NCBI GenBank assembly: GCA_019638515.1
Contig: JAHBTS010000003.1
Span: forward strand, 310,001 to 374,000
Direction: 5' to 3'
DNA: 64,000 nucleotides
Origin: Chitinophagales bacterium
GTDB lineage: Bacteria; Bacteroidota; Bacteroidia; Chitinophagales; LD1
Position 1 is the first letter of the stretch, and every line of letters starts with the position of its first letter. The position numbers and the translations under genes are program-made. The notes under the pieces are model-generated. The model ran no database searches and was not told the origin of the DNA. It worked only from the letters and a program-made list of their open reading frames with translations. This document shows positions 8,268-20,500 of the stretch, one piece after another.

Positions 8268-10475
8268 TTAGAATTTCAAGATTTTAAATTCTGTTCTGCG
8301 GTTTTCTTGGTGTTGCTCATCGGTACAGTTAGATTTTACAGCGCCTTCGCAAGCACATTTATTCACCAATCTACTTTCGCCATATCCGGCTGCTACTAAT
8401 CTGTTTTTACCCACACCGCGGCTGATAATGTATTTAACGGCACTTTCTGCACGTTTGGTAGAAAGCTGGCGGTTGTATTCTGCGGTAGCACGACAGTCTG
8501 TATGTGAACTCAACTCAATTTCCATTGTTGGGTTATCGAGCATAATTTTTACCAACTTATCTAACTCGCGTGCAGCATCCGGGCGAATATCCCATTTATC
8601 TAAATCGTAGTAAATATTTTCAACTTTTATGGCTACACCTTTCTTCACCTTTTCTAATTCTAAAGTAGCATAAACAGTTCCCGGAGCTTGCTTGCCCACG
8701 GTGGTAACGGTAGATGATACAGTAAGGTAGCGCACATTAGGGTCGTTTGGAATATCCTTGCTGGCCTCTAAGCGGTAGTTGCTCCCGGTTTCTACTTCAA
8801 AGAATGCCTTACCCAAATCGTTGGTTTCGGCTCTTACAGGTTGCTGGGTATTCATGTTTACCATCTTCACTTTTGCATCGCGCAATGGCTCTTTGGTTTT
8901 TTTGTCTAATACCGTTACTTCCAAGTTCAAGCCACCTTGCTGCTGTAAAGGAATTTGCACAGTTATAGGTGCATTATCTGTTTGTGCTTCTACAGTTGCA
9001 GGTATAAAACCGTCTTTGCTTGCCATAAACTTATAGTTGCGTTTAGGCAATGCCGGAAACTGTACGGCACCATTTTTATCGGTAAGGCGGCTGCCTTTTT
9101 CTATACCGTTTTCAAATACAATTACGCGTGCATCTTTAATTGGGTCTTTAGTTTTGGCATTATATACGATGGCATTTATTACAATTCCCTTTCTAGTGAA
9201 TTTGTAAATATCGTCATCGCCAACGCCACCATCGCGGTTAGAAACAAAGTAGCCGAATTTGTTGTCGGGCTCAATAATATATCCGAAATCGTCTTTATTA
9301 CTATTGATTGGATAGCCCACATTTTCCGGAGCACTCCATTTGCCGCCTCTTTGGCTGGCGCTGAATACATCTAAGCCGCCTAAACCTGCATGACCATTTG
9401 ATGCAAAATACAAGGTACTGTCTTCTGCAATGTATGGAAACATTTCATCGCCAGAGGTATTGATGTCTGCACCCAAATTTTCGGGCACACTCCATTCGCC
9501 TCCAATTTGGCGGTGTGTAACATATAAATCTACGCCACCTTGTCCGCCCGGTTTATCGCTGGCAAAATAGAGCGTTTTTCCATCGGCAGTAAGTGTTGGA
9601 TGGCAAACGGAATAGTCTTTGTTGTTAAACGGTACTGCTTCAATAATTTCATCGCCCCAACGTGCTTGGTCGGGCAAATACACCATGCGGTAAATTTTCA
9701 ATTTCACAATTTTATCGGTGCTGGTGCGCGGACGGTTTTTTACGTAATTGCTGCGTGTAATATAAATTTCATCGTTCTTTTTATTATAGCTCATGGGACC
9801 TTCGTGAAATCTGCGGTTGGGCTGGCGTCCTTTCATGGCGTTAGCACCTACTATGTTTCCGCTCCCATCGTTTTCGCTTTCATACATTTGTAAGAAAGGA
9901 GCATCGGTCCAATCGTCTTTTCTTCCTACGCCACCATCCGGTTTTTGGCGATTGCTGCAAAACATTATGCGACCCTCTTTGTAAAATGCAGGGCCAAAAT
10001 CCGATGCCGGGGAATTGGTAGTTAAAAGTTCGATGCTATAAATGCCTTTGTCTTTTGCCATTTCCTTTACACGATCTAATCCGCTCATTCTTTCTTTCAC
10101 ACTTTGGTTGCTAGTGTCTGTATCTAAGAATGCTTTATAGTATAGTTTGGCTTCATCGTATTTTTTATTGCTGCGCAGGGCTTCGGCATAGTAAAGTTTG
10201 TTTTCCGGCTTTAAACCTGCATCGTTGGCAGTAAGTGCATACCATTTTTCGGCTTCCTGCCAATTGTTTAGCAAGCGATAGCTGTCGGCTATTTTTTGGC
10301 GAAGTGCAGAGTTGCCACTGTCTTTCTTCACGGCTCTCCCATAATACTGCAATGCAGTGGTAAAATCGAATCGTTTGAAATAGACATCACCCATGCGCTC
10401 GGTGGGTTTTTGAGCAAGAGCTATTGTGGCAACAGCCAGCAATGCCCAACTAAGCGTCCAAATCTTTTTGCCCAT
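8268..10475 (-). CDS. PorE-like OmpA-family protein with TPR, beta-propeller and CarboxypepD_reg domains
   Basis: This 735-residue periplasmic protein has a signal peptide ending near IALAQ. The order of domains is TPRs (~25-140), a WD40/PD40-like beta-propeller (~150-430, with YFASDKPGG, YFASNGHAG and YFVSNRDGG blades), two carboxypeptidase-regulatory-like domains (~430-510 and ~515-600), and a C-terminal OmpA peptidoglycan-binding domain (~615-735). The OmpA domain keeps the SSHTDCR and NRRTEFKI motifs that contact diaminopimelate. This architecture matches PorE of the T9SS and the OmpA-family proteins usually found next to sprF/porP genes. It probably anchors the neighbouring PorP-type protein or its cargo to the cell wall. 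The gene begins 42 bp after the porP gene and is the last gene of the operon. Several paralogues of this architecture are common per genome, so it may be a locus-specific copy rather than core PorE. Confidence 0.85.
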   Translation of the reverse strand: MGKKIWTLSWALLAVATIALAQKPTERMGDVYFKRFDFTTALQYYGRAVKKDSGNSALRQKIADSYRLLNNWQEAEKWYALTANDAGLKPENKLYYAEALRSNKKYDEAKLYYKAFLDTDTSNQSVKERMSGLDRVKEMAKDKGIYSIELLTTNSPASDFGPAFYKEGRIMFCSNRQKPDGGVGRKDDWTDAPFLQMYESENDGSGNIVGANAMKGRQPNRRFHEGPMSYNKKNDEIYITRSNYVKNRPRTSTDKIVKLKIYRMVYLPDQARWGDEIIEAVPFNNKDYSVCHPTLTADGKTLYFASDKPGGQGGVDLYVTHRQIGGEWSVPENLGADINTSGDEMFPYIAEDSTLYFASNGHAGLGGLDVFSASQRGGKWSAPENVGYPINSNKDDFGYIIEPDNKFGYFVSNRDGGVGDDDIYKFTRKGIVINAIVYNAKTKDPIKDARVIVFENGIEKGSRLTDKNGAVQFPALPKRNYKFMASKDGFIPATVEAQTDNAPITVQIPLQQQGGLNLEVTVLDKKTKEPLRDAKVKMVNMNTQQPVRAETNDLGKAFFEVETGSNYRLEASKDIPNDPNVRYLTVSSTVTTVGKQAPGTVYATLELEKVKKGVAIKVENIYYDLDKWDIRPDAARELDKLVKIMLDNPTMEIELSSHTDCRATAEYNRQLSTKRAESAVKYIISRGVGKNRLVAAGYGESRLVNKCACEGAVKSNCTDEQHQENRRTEFKILKF

Positions 10476-10517
10476 ACTTTATATTTAGTCTGTTATTGTT
10501 CGGTTTAACAAAGTGGT

Positions 10518-11492
10518 TTAGAAATATTTTACATAACGTGGTGTTACAAAGCGCTTACGGTTGTAAGAGAAATCGTAACCTACCATAATTTCGTGTGTGC
10601 CACCATGATACGGATTAGTTCTTGAGAGTGTGGCATCGTAAGCATAGCCTATACGCAATTGCGGTGTTACCTTTGCCTCTATCATTCCTATAATAGACTC
10701 GCCTCTCCAGCGTTGGTAGTCGCCACCAAGTCTCCAACCTGCTCCTACCCACAAGCGGTCTATAAACAATAGGTTTAAGTTAAAATCGAACTGTGGTAAA
10801 TTTCTTCTGTCGCCCTGTACATATTTCATTAAGAAAGTTGGCTTTACTTTTACAATAGCGCCATCTTTTCCAAAAACATAACCGGCAGTTAATAAGTAAT
10901 GGTTGTACTGTTTTGCTACTTGCTCGCCTGCTTTTGCCAAGCTGAACGGACCATTTAAGCTGTTTGGAATCAGATGCGGTACAGAAACACCTATAAAGTA
11001 GCGTTTACCGTAAACATAGATTCCAAAGCCCACATTAAACAACGGTAAGTTTTGGTTTACGCTAAATATCTGGTCTGAAGTGAAACCATCCGGCAATACC
11101 GCATCAGAATTGCGCTGTTGGTAATAGGTAAATCCTGCTTGAACGCCTAAGCATATTCTCGACTTGCGTACTTTTATTCTATACGAAAAAGCCGGAGTAA
11201 TGGAGAACATATTAGTAAGCCCCAAACGGTCGTTCATAATAGTTGCTCCTAAAGCGTATTGGTCGCGCTTAAATGGCGCATGAATACTGGCATTAAAAGT
11301 ACGCGGAGCACCATCGAACCCAGCCCACTGGTGGCGGTAGATGGCGGTGGCGCTAATTACTTCGTGGCTGCCTGCATACGCAGGATTCAAAAACAAGCCA
11401 TTGAACATATACATACTGTACATGGCATCTTGTTGAGCCAAAGCAGCAATGGTTACGAAGGCTGCTAAAAGTGTCGCATAAATCTTGCGCAT
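10518..11492 (-). CDS. PorP/SprF family type IX secretion outer-membrane protein
   Basis: This 324-residue protein has a signal peptide (cleavage near ALAQQ) and then the PorP/SprF hallmark MYSMYMFNGLFLNPAYAGS. The rest alternates amphipathic strands, including HRQWAGFDGAPRTFNAS and a C-terminal HEIMVGYDF, consistent with a 14-stranded outer-membrane barrel. Family members such as F. johnsoniae SprF are needed for secretion or attachment of proteins with type B C-terminal domains. Here the gene lies 85 bp after the end of a giant type B protein and 42 bp before an OmpA-family gene, the usual sprB-sprF-like arrangement. It is therefore likely the dedicated partner of the adhesin at 11578-32694. 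Confidence 0.92.
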   Translation of the reverse strand: MRKIYATLLAAFVTIAALAQQDAMYSMYMFNGLFLNPAYAGSHEVISATAIYRHQWAGFDGAPRTFNASIHAPFKRDQYALGATIMNDRLGLTNMFSITPAFSYRIKVRKSRICLGVQAGFTYYQQRNSDAVLPDGFTSDQIFSVNQNLPLFNVGFGIYVYGKRYFIGVSVPHLIPNSLNGPFSLAKAGEQVAKQYNHYLLTAGYVFGKDGAIVKVKPTFLMKYVQGDRRNLPQFDFNLNLLFIDRLWVGAGWRLGGDYQRWRGESIIGMIEAKVTPQLRIGYAYDATLSRTNPYHGGTHEIMVGYDFSYNRKRFVTPRYVKYF

Positions 11493-11527
11493 GTGTTAAG
11501 TATTTGCGTTTACTGTTTCTTTTAAAA

Positions 11528-11565
11528 ACTGTCTTCCGATTTATTTTAAAAAACCGGAAGACAGT
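11528..11565 (-). terminator. Hairpin between adhesin gene and porP (possible partial terminator)
   Basis: An 11-bp perfect inverted repeat (11528-11538 ACTGTCTTCCG with 11555-11565) encloses a 16-nt loop. On the minus strand it is followed by TTTTTAAAAG. It lies just after the stop codon of the giant gene and before porP. It could end some transcripts or protect the 3' end of the 21-kb message. Confidence 0.6.
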
Positions 11566-11577
11566 GTGTTTTTGCTA

Positions 11578-14500
11578 TTATCTGTTTATCACTACAAATC
11601 TGGCTTCTTTCCTATTGGTTCCATCGCTGTATTCATATACATAGAAGTAAGTTCCATCAGGAAGGTCTTTATTCTCCTTGTTGGTTCCTTTCCAATCGTT
11701 TTGGTAGTGGCCTTCACTAAACCAAACTTCGTTGCCCCAACGGTTAAATACGCGCAGTTTTGCTTGTGGGTATTGTGGGTTACAGTTAATATCGAATACA
11801 TCATTCACACCATCATTATTTGGTGAGAATGCATTCGGGAATGTACAATCAACTGTAGTATCTATTACTGTTACACAAACCGAAGCAGTATCGCAAGCAA
11901 TAGCGTTTCCAACCACAACACATACGCTGTAAGTAAAGTTATCTAAGCCTGCAAAACCATCGTTTGGTACATAGTTTACAGTATTATCGCCATTTACTGC
12001 AACAGATCCATTTAGCGGACGAACAGCAATGGTTACAATAGTATCGTTTGCATACGGTATAGAATCGTTTGCCAATACATTTACTACCACCAATGTGCTA
12101 TTAGCGGTTACTACCGAATCGCAAGCAATATCGCGCGCTTCAGGAGTTGGTTTCACACCTACATACACTACTACCAATCCGGTGTCGCTCAATGAAGGTG
12201 TTCCGTTATCGCACAAGATATAAGTAAAGGTATCTACACCCACAAAGCCTGCATTTGGTGTGTAAGTAACCGTACCATCGTTGTTGTTGGTTACAGTACC
12301 ATTGCTTGGTTGGGCAAGTGGCGCTGTGCAAATAGCAATACTATCGCCATCGTTATCGTAATCATTGAGTATGATATTGATAACTACAGGTTTTGAAGTA
12401 TCGGTAGCGGCTACATCTACCACTGCAACAGGTGGGTTTTGGCCGTCAGGAATTGGCAATACTGTGTATATTACTGTAACAGTATCACACAATGTTCCAT
12501 AAGGGCTATTGTCGCAAACTACTACTTGGAAAGTATCGTTTCCAACATAGCCTGTATTTGGTGTGTACTCAAAACAGTTGGTGGTTCCGCTGAATGTAAT
12601 TGTTCCATGTACAGCACCGTAAGAGCCTGTTACATGCACCGAATCTCCATCCGGATCGCTCACATTCACACAAGTAGTATTTGGTATGTTTTCGTAAGTT
12701 GTATCTACTATAACCGTTGGATTGGTTACCGGAGGATGGTTTACGCAACTATCTACCACAATCACTGCACCTACACTTTGGCACAACTTAGGCGTACCAT
12801 CATCACAAACTGTATAGAAAATATAATCTGTGCCTAAGAAGTTGGTTGCTGGAACGTATCTGATATACTTGCCATTTGCACGTACTGCAAAACCGCTGCC
12901 TGTATAAGAGAATGTATCCAACGCCAATGTTCCACCATCTGGATCGTAATCGTTTGCCAATGGATCTAATGTGGCAACAGTATTCATACATACTTTGAAC
13001 GTATCCGGAGTTGCCACAGGATAGGTTCCATTGCATGGGAATCCTGTAATTTTAATTACTACTGTTCCTGTATCGCATACTCCACAATCGTTGCAAACTT
13101 GATATGTGAAGGTATCGGTTTTGCCAATTGTAGATTGTCCTCCAGGAGTGTACATAATTTGACCGCTACGACTATATCCTAATGTACCTAAAGTAGTGCT
13201 ATCTATGATGGTAAATGAAGTACCGATAAAGTTGATATCGTTACCCGTAACATCGAAGGTACCATCGCAATTGTAACCAACAGCTATTACATCATCATTA
13301 GCAACCGGAGGAGGGCACATAGTTGTATCTACCTGTATAATTACCAATGCTGAGTCGCAGAATGTTTCGCTTCCGCAGCGTGTGCAGGCTAAATACTTCA
13401 TAGTATCTAATCCGGTAAAGTTGGCATTTGGCGTATAGGTAACTACATTATTCACCAATGCAACTGTTCCATGTTTAGGTCCGGAAATCAATGAAGCATT
13501 CAACACATTTGGATTTGGATTATCATCGTTTACCAACACACTAACACTAATTGGTGTGTTTACGAGTGTTAATCCGTAATCGTTAAACGCATTTACCGGA
13601 CTGCAATTCGGGAATATGGTAATACTGATGTAAGCAGTATCGCTGCCGCAAATTCCTGAACCGCGGTAGATTAGATAATCGTTACCAAAGAAGCCCGGAG
13701 CTGGTTGGTAGTACACTTTGTTACCAATTACTTGTACGGTTCCTCCGTGTAGCGAAGTTTGCTCCATCGTTACATTCAACGGCACATTGTAGTTAATATC
13801 ATTTGCCAATACATCAATTAGAGTATCGGTGTCTTGATACATAAATACCGAGTCGCCAATTACCTGTGGAGGAATACATACAAAAGTAGTAATGGTTACA
13901 CAAGCTGTATCTACTGCTCCCCATTCATCTTTAATAGAGTAGCAGAAACCATCTGTGCCTACAAAGTTGCTATCTGGAGTATAAGTAACAAGAGGGCGAC
14001 AAGAGTCTCCATTGATATAAGTATAGCTTAACGATCCAAACAATGGCTGTGCAATAATTTGCTCTAAACAGAAGCTATCGCTTTCTGGATCGTAATCGTT
14101 TCCAAATATATCAACAGTTACAGGATTGTTTAATCCGGCAACGGTGTCGTCATCTACAGCTACTACACTATTTGGTATAGTAACTACCACTACTGCAGTA
14201 TCGCAAAGGCTTGGATTTCCATTGTCGCAAATTGCATAACAGAATGTATCCGGTTGCAGCGCATTAGCAGTAGCACCAGGTGTGTAAGTAATAGTTCCGT
14301 TTTGGTTTACGGTAGCAGTTCCACGCAACGGAGCACAAGGCAAGCCTGGTTGAACTGTTACAGTATTTCCATCCGGATCGCTGTCGTTATTCAACACCGG
14401 AATAACTACCGGAGTTCCCTTCTCTGTAGTTGAATAATCATTTACAGCTACAGGCGGATTGTTGGTATAGCTTGGGTTATCAATAATACAGATTACTACA

Positions 14501-17500
14501 TCTGCAGTATCGAAACCTCCTTTGCTATCTGTAATTACATACGTAAATGTATCGCAACCTTCGTAACCCGGATTGGGTTGGTAACCAACTACCCCTGTTG
14601 TATTGTTCACTCCGTTTATCACACCATGATTTGGTGCATCAATAATTCCAACTACTGTAATTGGATCGTTGTCCGGATCGAAGTCGTTTGCAAACACATT
14701 AACATTTACGCTTACATCCTTAGGTGTAGAAGCATAATCGTTATTAGCAACAGGTGGATTATTTACACTTCCTGTATCTACTACCGTTACTATAATAATG
14801 CTAGTATCGCAAAGTGGCGTTACCGGATATGCTGCATTGTCGCATACATAGTATGGAATTGTAATTGTACCTGTAAATCCGGCAGGAGGAGTAACCACAA
14901 TACCGCCATTGGTAGTAACTGTTACGCCAGTGCCTGTTACGCTTGGTGTTCCATAACCGTAGTTTAATGGATCGCCATTTGGATCGTAAGTGGCGGCTGC
15001 AACATTCACCGGTATTGGCGTATCCTTCTTCGTACTTACATAAATAGTATCTGCCACTGGAGGTTCATTGCGCGGAGTAACAGTAATAATTACGATATTG
15101 CTATCGCATGCACCTTTATCATCACACACTACTGTGCAGAAGGTATCAATACCATGCCAATTAGGTGTTGGGGTGTACTGGAAGCAAGTATCGCTTATTC
15201 TTGTTATGGTTCCGTGAATAGCTCCACAAGCATAGGCAGTTACCACTAAGTTATCGGTATCTGCATCAAATACTGCAGGGCAAATTACTATCAACGAGTC
15301 TTCAGGAATGCTATCTACAACAATTGGTATGGTTGGAGTATCGTTCACAGAACAGATATTTACAAATACCATTGCTGTATCGCAATCTTTCGCACATTCA
15401 ACGTTACAAACTGCATATATAAACGAATCTACACCGTTGAAGTTTGGTTGAGGCGCATATCTCACAAAGCCATTATTGTTTACTACAGTAACACTTCCAT
15501 TAGAAGGTTGAGCAACAATAGACACCACCATTTGGTCGCCCTCCAAATCGGTATCGTTATCGGTTAGCATAGCAAACACCTCTTGGTCTTCACAAGTTTC
15601 CATTGTATCTACCATTGCAACCGGAGGCTGGTTTACATGTATAAATACCGTATCTGTGGCGGTACAAGCATTTGGTGTGTTTATAGCTACTGCTACATAA
15701 CCATGATCCATTCTGCTTGGAGTAACAGTAATTGGAGTTAATCCTGAAATTAAGAATGTGCCATTTACATCATACCACTGTATATTGAATACATCTGGTG
15801 AATAAGTAGCACTTAACGCCACTGTGTTACCACGGCAAATAGAATCTTTATCGGCAGTTATAGAAACGGTTGGAGCCTGCTTAACTTTTATAGTAGAAAC
15901 AGCACTATTTGAACATCCGTTTTGGTCCGTATAAACATAAGTAATTATGTTATTTCCTATTGTTGCATTTGCCGGAGTAAATACGCCCGTAATAGAATCT
16001 ACCCCTGCTCCGTAGAATTTACCACCCACAGGCGAAGCAACCAATGTAACAGCATTTGCATTGTTGCAATACTCAGTATTATCATTAGATAAAGAAACTA
16101 TTGGCAATGGTGTAATTACAATTGGCTTAGTAATGCTATTGGTACAACCAAGGCTATCTGAATAAGTGTAGGTAATACTGAAGGTTCCAGAGCCGGTTAA
16201 AACAGTAGAGAACGAATTGCCTACCACACCTGCACCACTAAACACACCACCTGTAGGAGTTCCTACAAGCGGAATAGTTTGTGTGCTCACACAGTAAGAA
16301 GAATTCAACACAAAATCTACTACTGGTTTAGGATGAACCACTACGGTTACGGTTCCACTTCCTGAACAGCCGTTAGCATCTGTAACAATTACTGTGTAAG
16401 TAGTTGTTTGTAAAGGCGAAGCTAATGGATTTGCAGATGTAGTTGAAGACAAGTTTGCCCCTACCCATTGGTAAGTATATGGATATACCCCACCTTGTGC
16501 AGTTGGCATACCACCCAAAAGAACACTTCCGTTTGTTCCTGCACAGTAGCTACCTCCATTGCCAGCATCAACCTGTAATGTACTTTGCGATACATTTACA
16601 CGTACTATATCTGTAGCAGTGCAACCAAACTGGTCGGTTACGGTAAGTACAAAATCGGTAGAAGCACCTAAGTTTTTCACAACCGGATTAGCAACTGAGT
16701 CGCCAGATGGAAGCCAACTGTAAGTGTATGGCGGATTACCGTTTGAAGCAGCAGGTGAGCCACCCAATACTACACTATCGGCACTACATGCCACTAAATT
16801 CTTATCAGTTCCTGCATCAGCCACTGGGTTAGAACGTACCGTAACTGTTACAAATGAAGTTGAAGAACAACCTAATGCATCTGTTACTGTTAATCCATAC
16901 ACTGTGCTGGCTATAGGTGTAACTACCGGATTTGGCACATTGCCTAACACCGGAGACCATGAGTAAGTATATGGAGCTACACCACTTGTAGCTGTTGGAT
17001 TAGCACCTAAACGAACAGCAAAACCATTACAAACTGATGTATCTAGACCTGCATCTGCAAATGGTTTTTGCGAAACCGTAATAGTTACTGAATCTACAGC
17101 GATACAACCATTAGCATCAGTTACAGTTACATAGTAAACAGTTGTTGCCAATGGCTTAGCTATTGGATTAGCATCGGCAGCCGAAGAAAGACCAATTGCC
17201 GGTTGCCAATTGTAGCTATAAACAGGTGTTCCACCAGCAGCAGTTGGAGTACCGCCCAAGCGAATGCCTGCAGTATCGCCCGTACAAATGCTAGTAGCAT
17301 TTCCGGCTTCGGCAACTAAACTAGAAGGTGTAACTGCTACCAATACATTATCTGTAGCTGTACAACCTTTTACATCGGTAACCAACAAGGTATAAGTTTG
17401 TGTAGTGCTAATTCCACTTACGGTTGGGTTGCCAATAGTGCTATCACTTAAGCCCGCAGTTGGCTGCCAAACATAAGTGTAGCTTCCGCTTCCTCCACTC

Positions 17501-20500
17501 GCAGCAGGCGAACCGCCAATAACCACCGAAGCTCCGGCACAATTCACAATAGATTTGTCTTGTCCTGCATCAGCTATTGGCTTAGCATTAACATTCACCA
17601 CTTGAGCACCGGTACCGGTACAACCTCTAGCATCGGTAACTGTAAGTGTGTAAGTAGTGGTAGTAGTAGGGAATACACTTGGATTTGCAGAAGCTGCATT
17701 CACCATAGATATAGTTGGCTGCCATGTATAAACATAAGGAGCCGTTCCTCCACTTACTGTTGTTGTATTTCCTAAACGAACTGTATCGCCAGCACAAACT
17801 GATGTATCTGCACCCATAGCTACACTAATTGGAGCATTTACATTCACGCGTACAGAATCTGTTGCTGTACAACCTTTGGCATCGGTAATCAACACATTGT
17901 ATGTTGTACTTTGCGATGGACTTGCCATTGGGTTTGCCACCGTAGTATTGCTTAGTCCCGCAGCAGGCAACCAAGCATACACATAAGGCGACACGCCTCC
18001 AACTGCAGTTGGATTTCCACCTATCAATATCGAATTAGCTGTGCCATAACAGATGGTGGTATCAGTACCTGCATTGGCTTGTAAGGTGCTTGGCACTACT
18101 TGTACTGTTACGGTTGAAATTGCTGTGCAGCCCAATCCATCGGTTACAGTTACTGTAAAGATGGTAGATTGAGTTAAATTCTTCACCACCGGATTAGCAA
18201 CTGATGCACTGCTTAAGAAAGAAGCATTAGACCATGCATAAGTATATGCACCGCTTCCACCGCTAGCAGTTGGAGAACCTCCAATTGTTACTGAATCTTT
18301 AGGGCAAGGATTTATTGCCTTGTTAGAACCTGCATTGGCTACCAATTGTGGAGCAATGCTCACCAATACAGAAGCCGTACCTTTACAACTATTGGCATCG
18401 GTAACTGTAAGTGTGTAGGTAGTTGTTTGTACCGGACATGCAACCGGATTAGCACCATTGATAGGTACAATAGAAGTAGTTGGCGACCAAGCATAACTAA
18501 ATGGAGCACGTCCACCTGTTGCTGTTGGTGTACCACCTAACTGAACACATCCATTGTAACACAATGTAGTGTCTTTTCCTGCATGCACTACCGGATTTTC
18601 AAATACAGTTATTCTTACTGTATCTATAGCTTGGCAACCTTTTGCATCGGTAATAACCAATGTATAAGTAGTAGTAGTATCTGGTGAGGCAACCGGATTG
18701 CTGATATTATTAAGGTTTAGACCTGTGGTAGGAATCCAAGTATAAGTGATTGGCGACACACCACCCGATGCGGTTGGCTGCCCACCTAAGGTAACTTGAG
18801 TACCTGTACCTTTACAATATGCTGCATTATTACCAGCTTCAGCTACCAAACCACTTGATACGGTATTAACTACCACTTGATCGGTTGCGGTACAACCAAA
18901 CGAGTCTGTTACATTCAATGTATAAGTAGTAGTGCTACCTATGTTTTTCACATAAGGATTTGAAATACTGCTATCGCTTAATCCTGCTGAAGGAGTCCAC
19001 AAATAGCTGTAAGGAGCTGCTCCTCCACTTGCAGCCGGAGAGCCACCTATTTGCACACTATCTGAAGAACATACTACCAACGATTTATCGGCACCTGCAT
19101 CTGCTACCGGATTTTGGCGAACATTTATTGTTACGCTCGAAGTGCTTGTACATCCTTGTGCATTGGTTACTGTTACGGTATAAGTAATAGTAGAAAGCGG
19201 TGTTGCTACCGGTCCTGATGATGCCGTAGAAGACAAGTACATACTAGGCGACCAAGCATAAGTAAAGCCAAAGTTACGAGAACCTAATGCTACCGGTTGT
19301 CCGGCACATACGGCTGTATCTCTGCCTGCAAATGCAAATGGCAATGGATTTACGGTAACCACTACAGAATCTACACTGCTGCAACCTTTAGCATCGGTAA
19401 CTGTTACATAATACGTAGTTGTAGAATCTGGAAGTGCTAAAGGATTAGCAATAGTGCTGCTGCCTACAATTCCTGTGGTTGGCAACCAAGTGTAAGTGTA
19501 AACCGGAGCACCTCCGCTCGCAGTTGGTACACCGCCTAAAGTAACCGGAGACACGCTTCCTCTGCAGTATTGTTTTGCAGTACCTGCATCGGCTGTTAAT
19601 GTACTTGGAACTACATTCACCAATACCAAATCGGTAGATGTACATCCATTGGCATCTGTTACTAGTAATTCATACAAAGAAGTGGCTGCAATACCTTTTA
19701 CAAAAGGTCTTCCTACCGAAGTATCTGAAAGTCCTACGGTTGGCTTCCACAAATAAGTGTAGTTACCAGAACCACCGCTTGCCGGAGGAGTACCTCCTAA
19801 CTGAACGCTATCGGCATAGCAATTTACTAAGGTTACATCTGCACCAGCATGTGCTACCGGATTCTGATTTACAGTAATAGTAACTGTAGCTGTTCCGGTG
19901 CAACCATTAGAATCGCGAACCATAACGGTATAGTTAGTAGTAGTTGCCGGAGTAGCTATTGGATTAGCCACATTATTCTGACTCAAACTGATAGACGGTG
20001 TCCACATATAACTATATGGAGTTTTGCCGCCCGCAGCAGTTGGATTTCCTCCAATTACCACAGGGAAACCATTACAGATAGCGGTATCGCGCCCAGCATT
20101 TACTGTAATAGAACCGTTGATAGTAATGGTAACCGAATCTACTGAAGAGCAACCCTTAGCATCGGTTACTGTTAAGTAGTAAGTGGTAGTTGCTACAGGA
20201 GCAGCAATTGGATTAGGAGCAGTAGAATCGCTCAATCCCACAGCCGGAGACCATTTGTAAGTATAAAGTGGCGTACCACCCGAAGCAGTTGGTAATCCCC
20301 CTAACTGAATGCTGCCACCACTGCCGGCACAAATATTGCCACCGTTACCTGCTCTTGCTGTTAGGTTATTAGGTAATGAACGTATCAATACATTATCGGT
20401 TCCGGTGCAACCATTAGAATCGGTTACTACCAAAACATATGTTGTATTAGCAGTTATTCCTTTCACCCATGGGTTTAAAATTGTATCTGAAGACAATCCT

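Noticed and set aside
8955-9374. 139-residue plus-strand ORF
   Set aside because: It lies entirely antisense to the beta-propeller part of the ompA-type gene, which has strong domain support.
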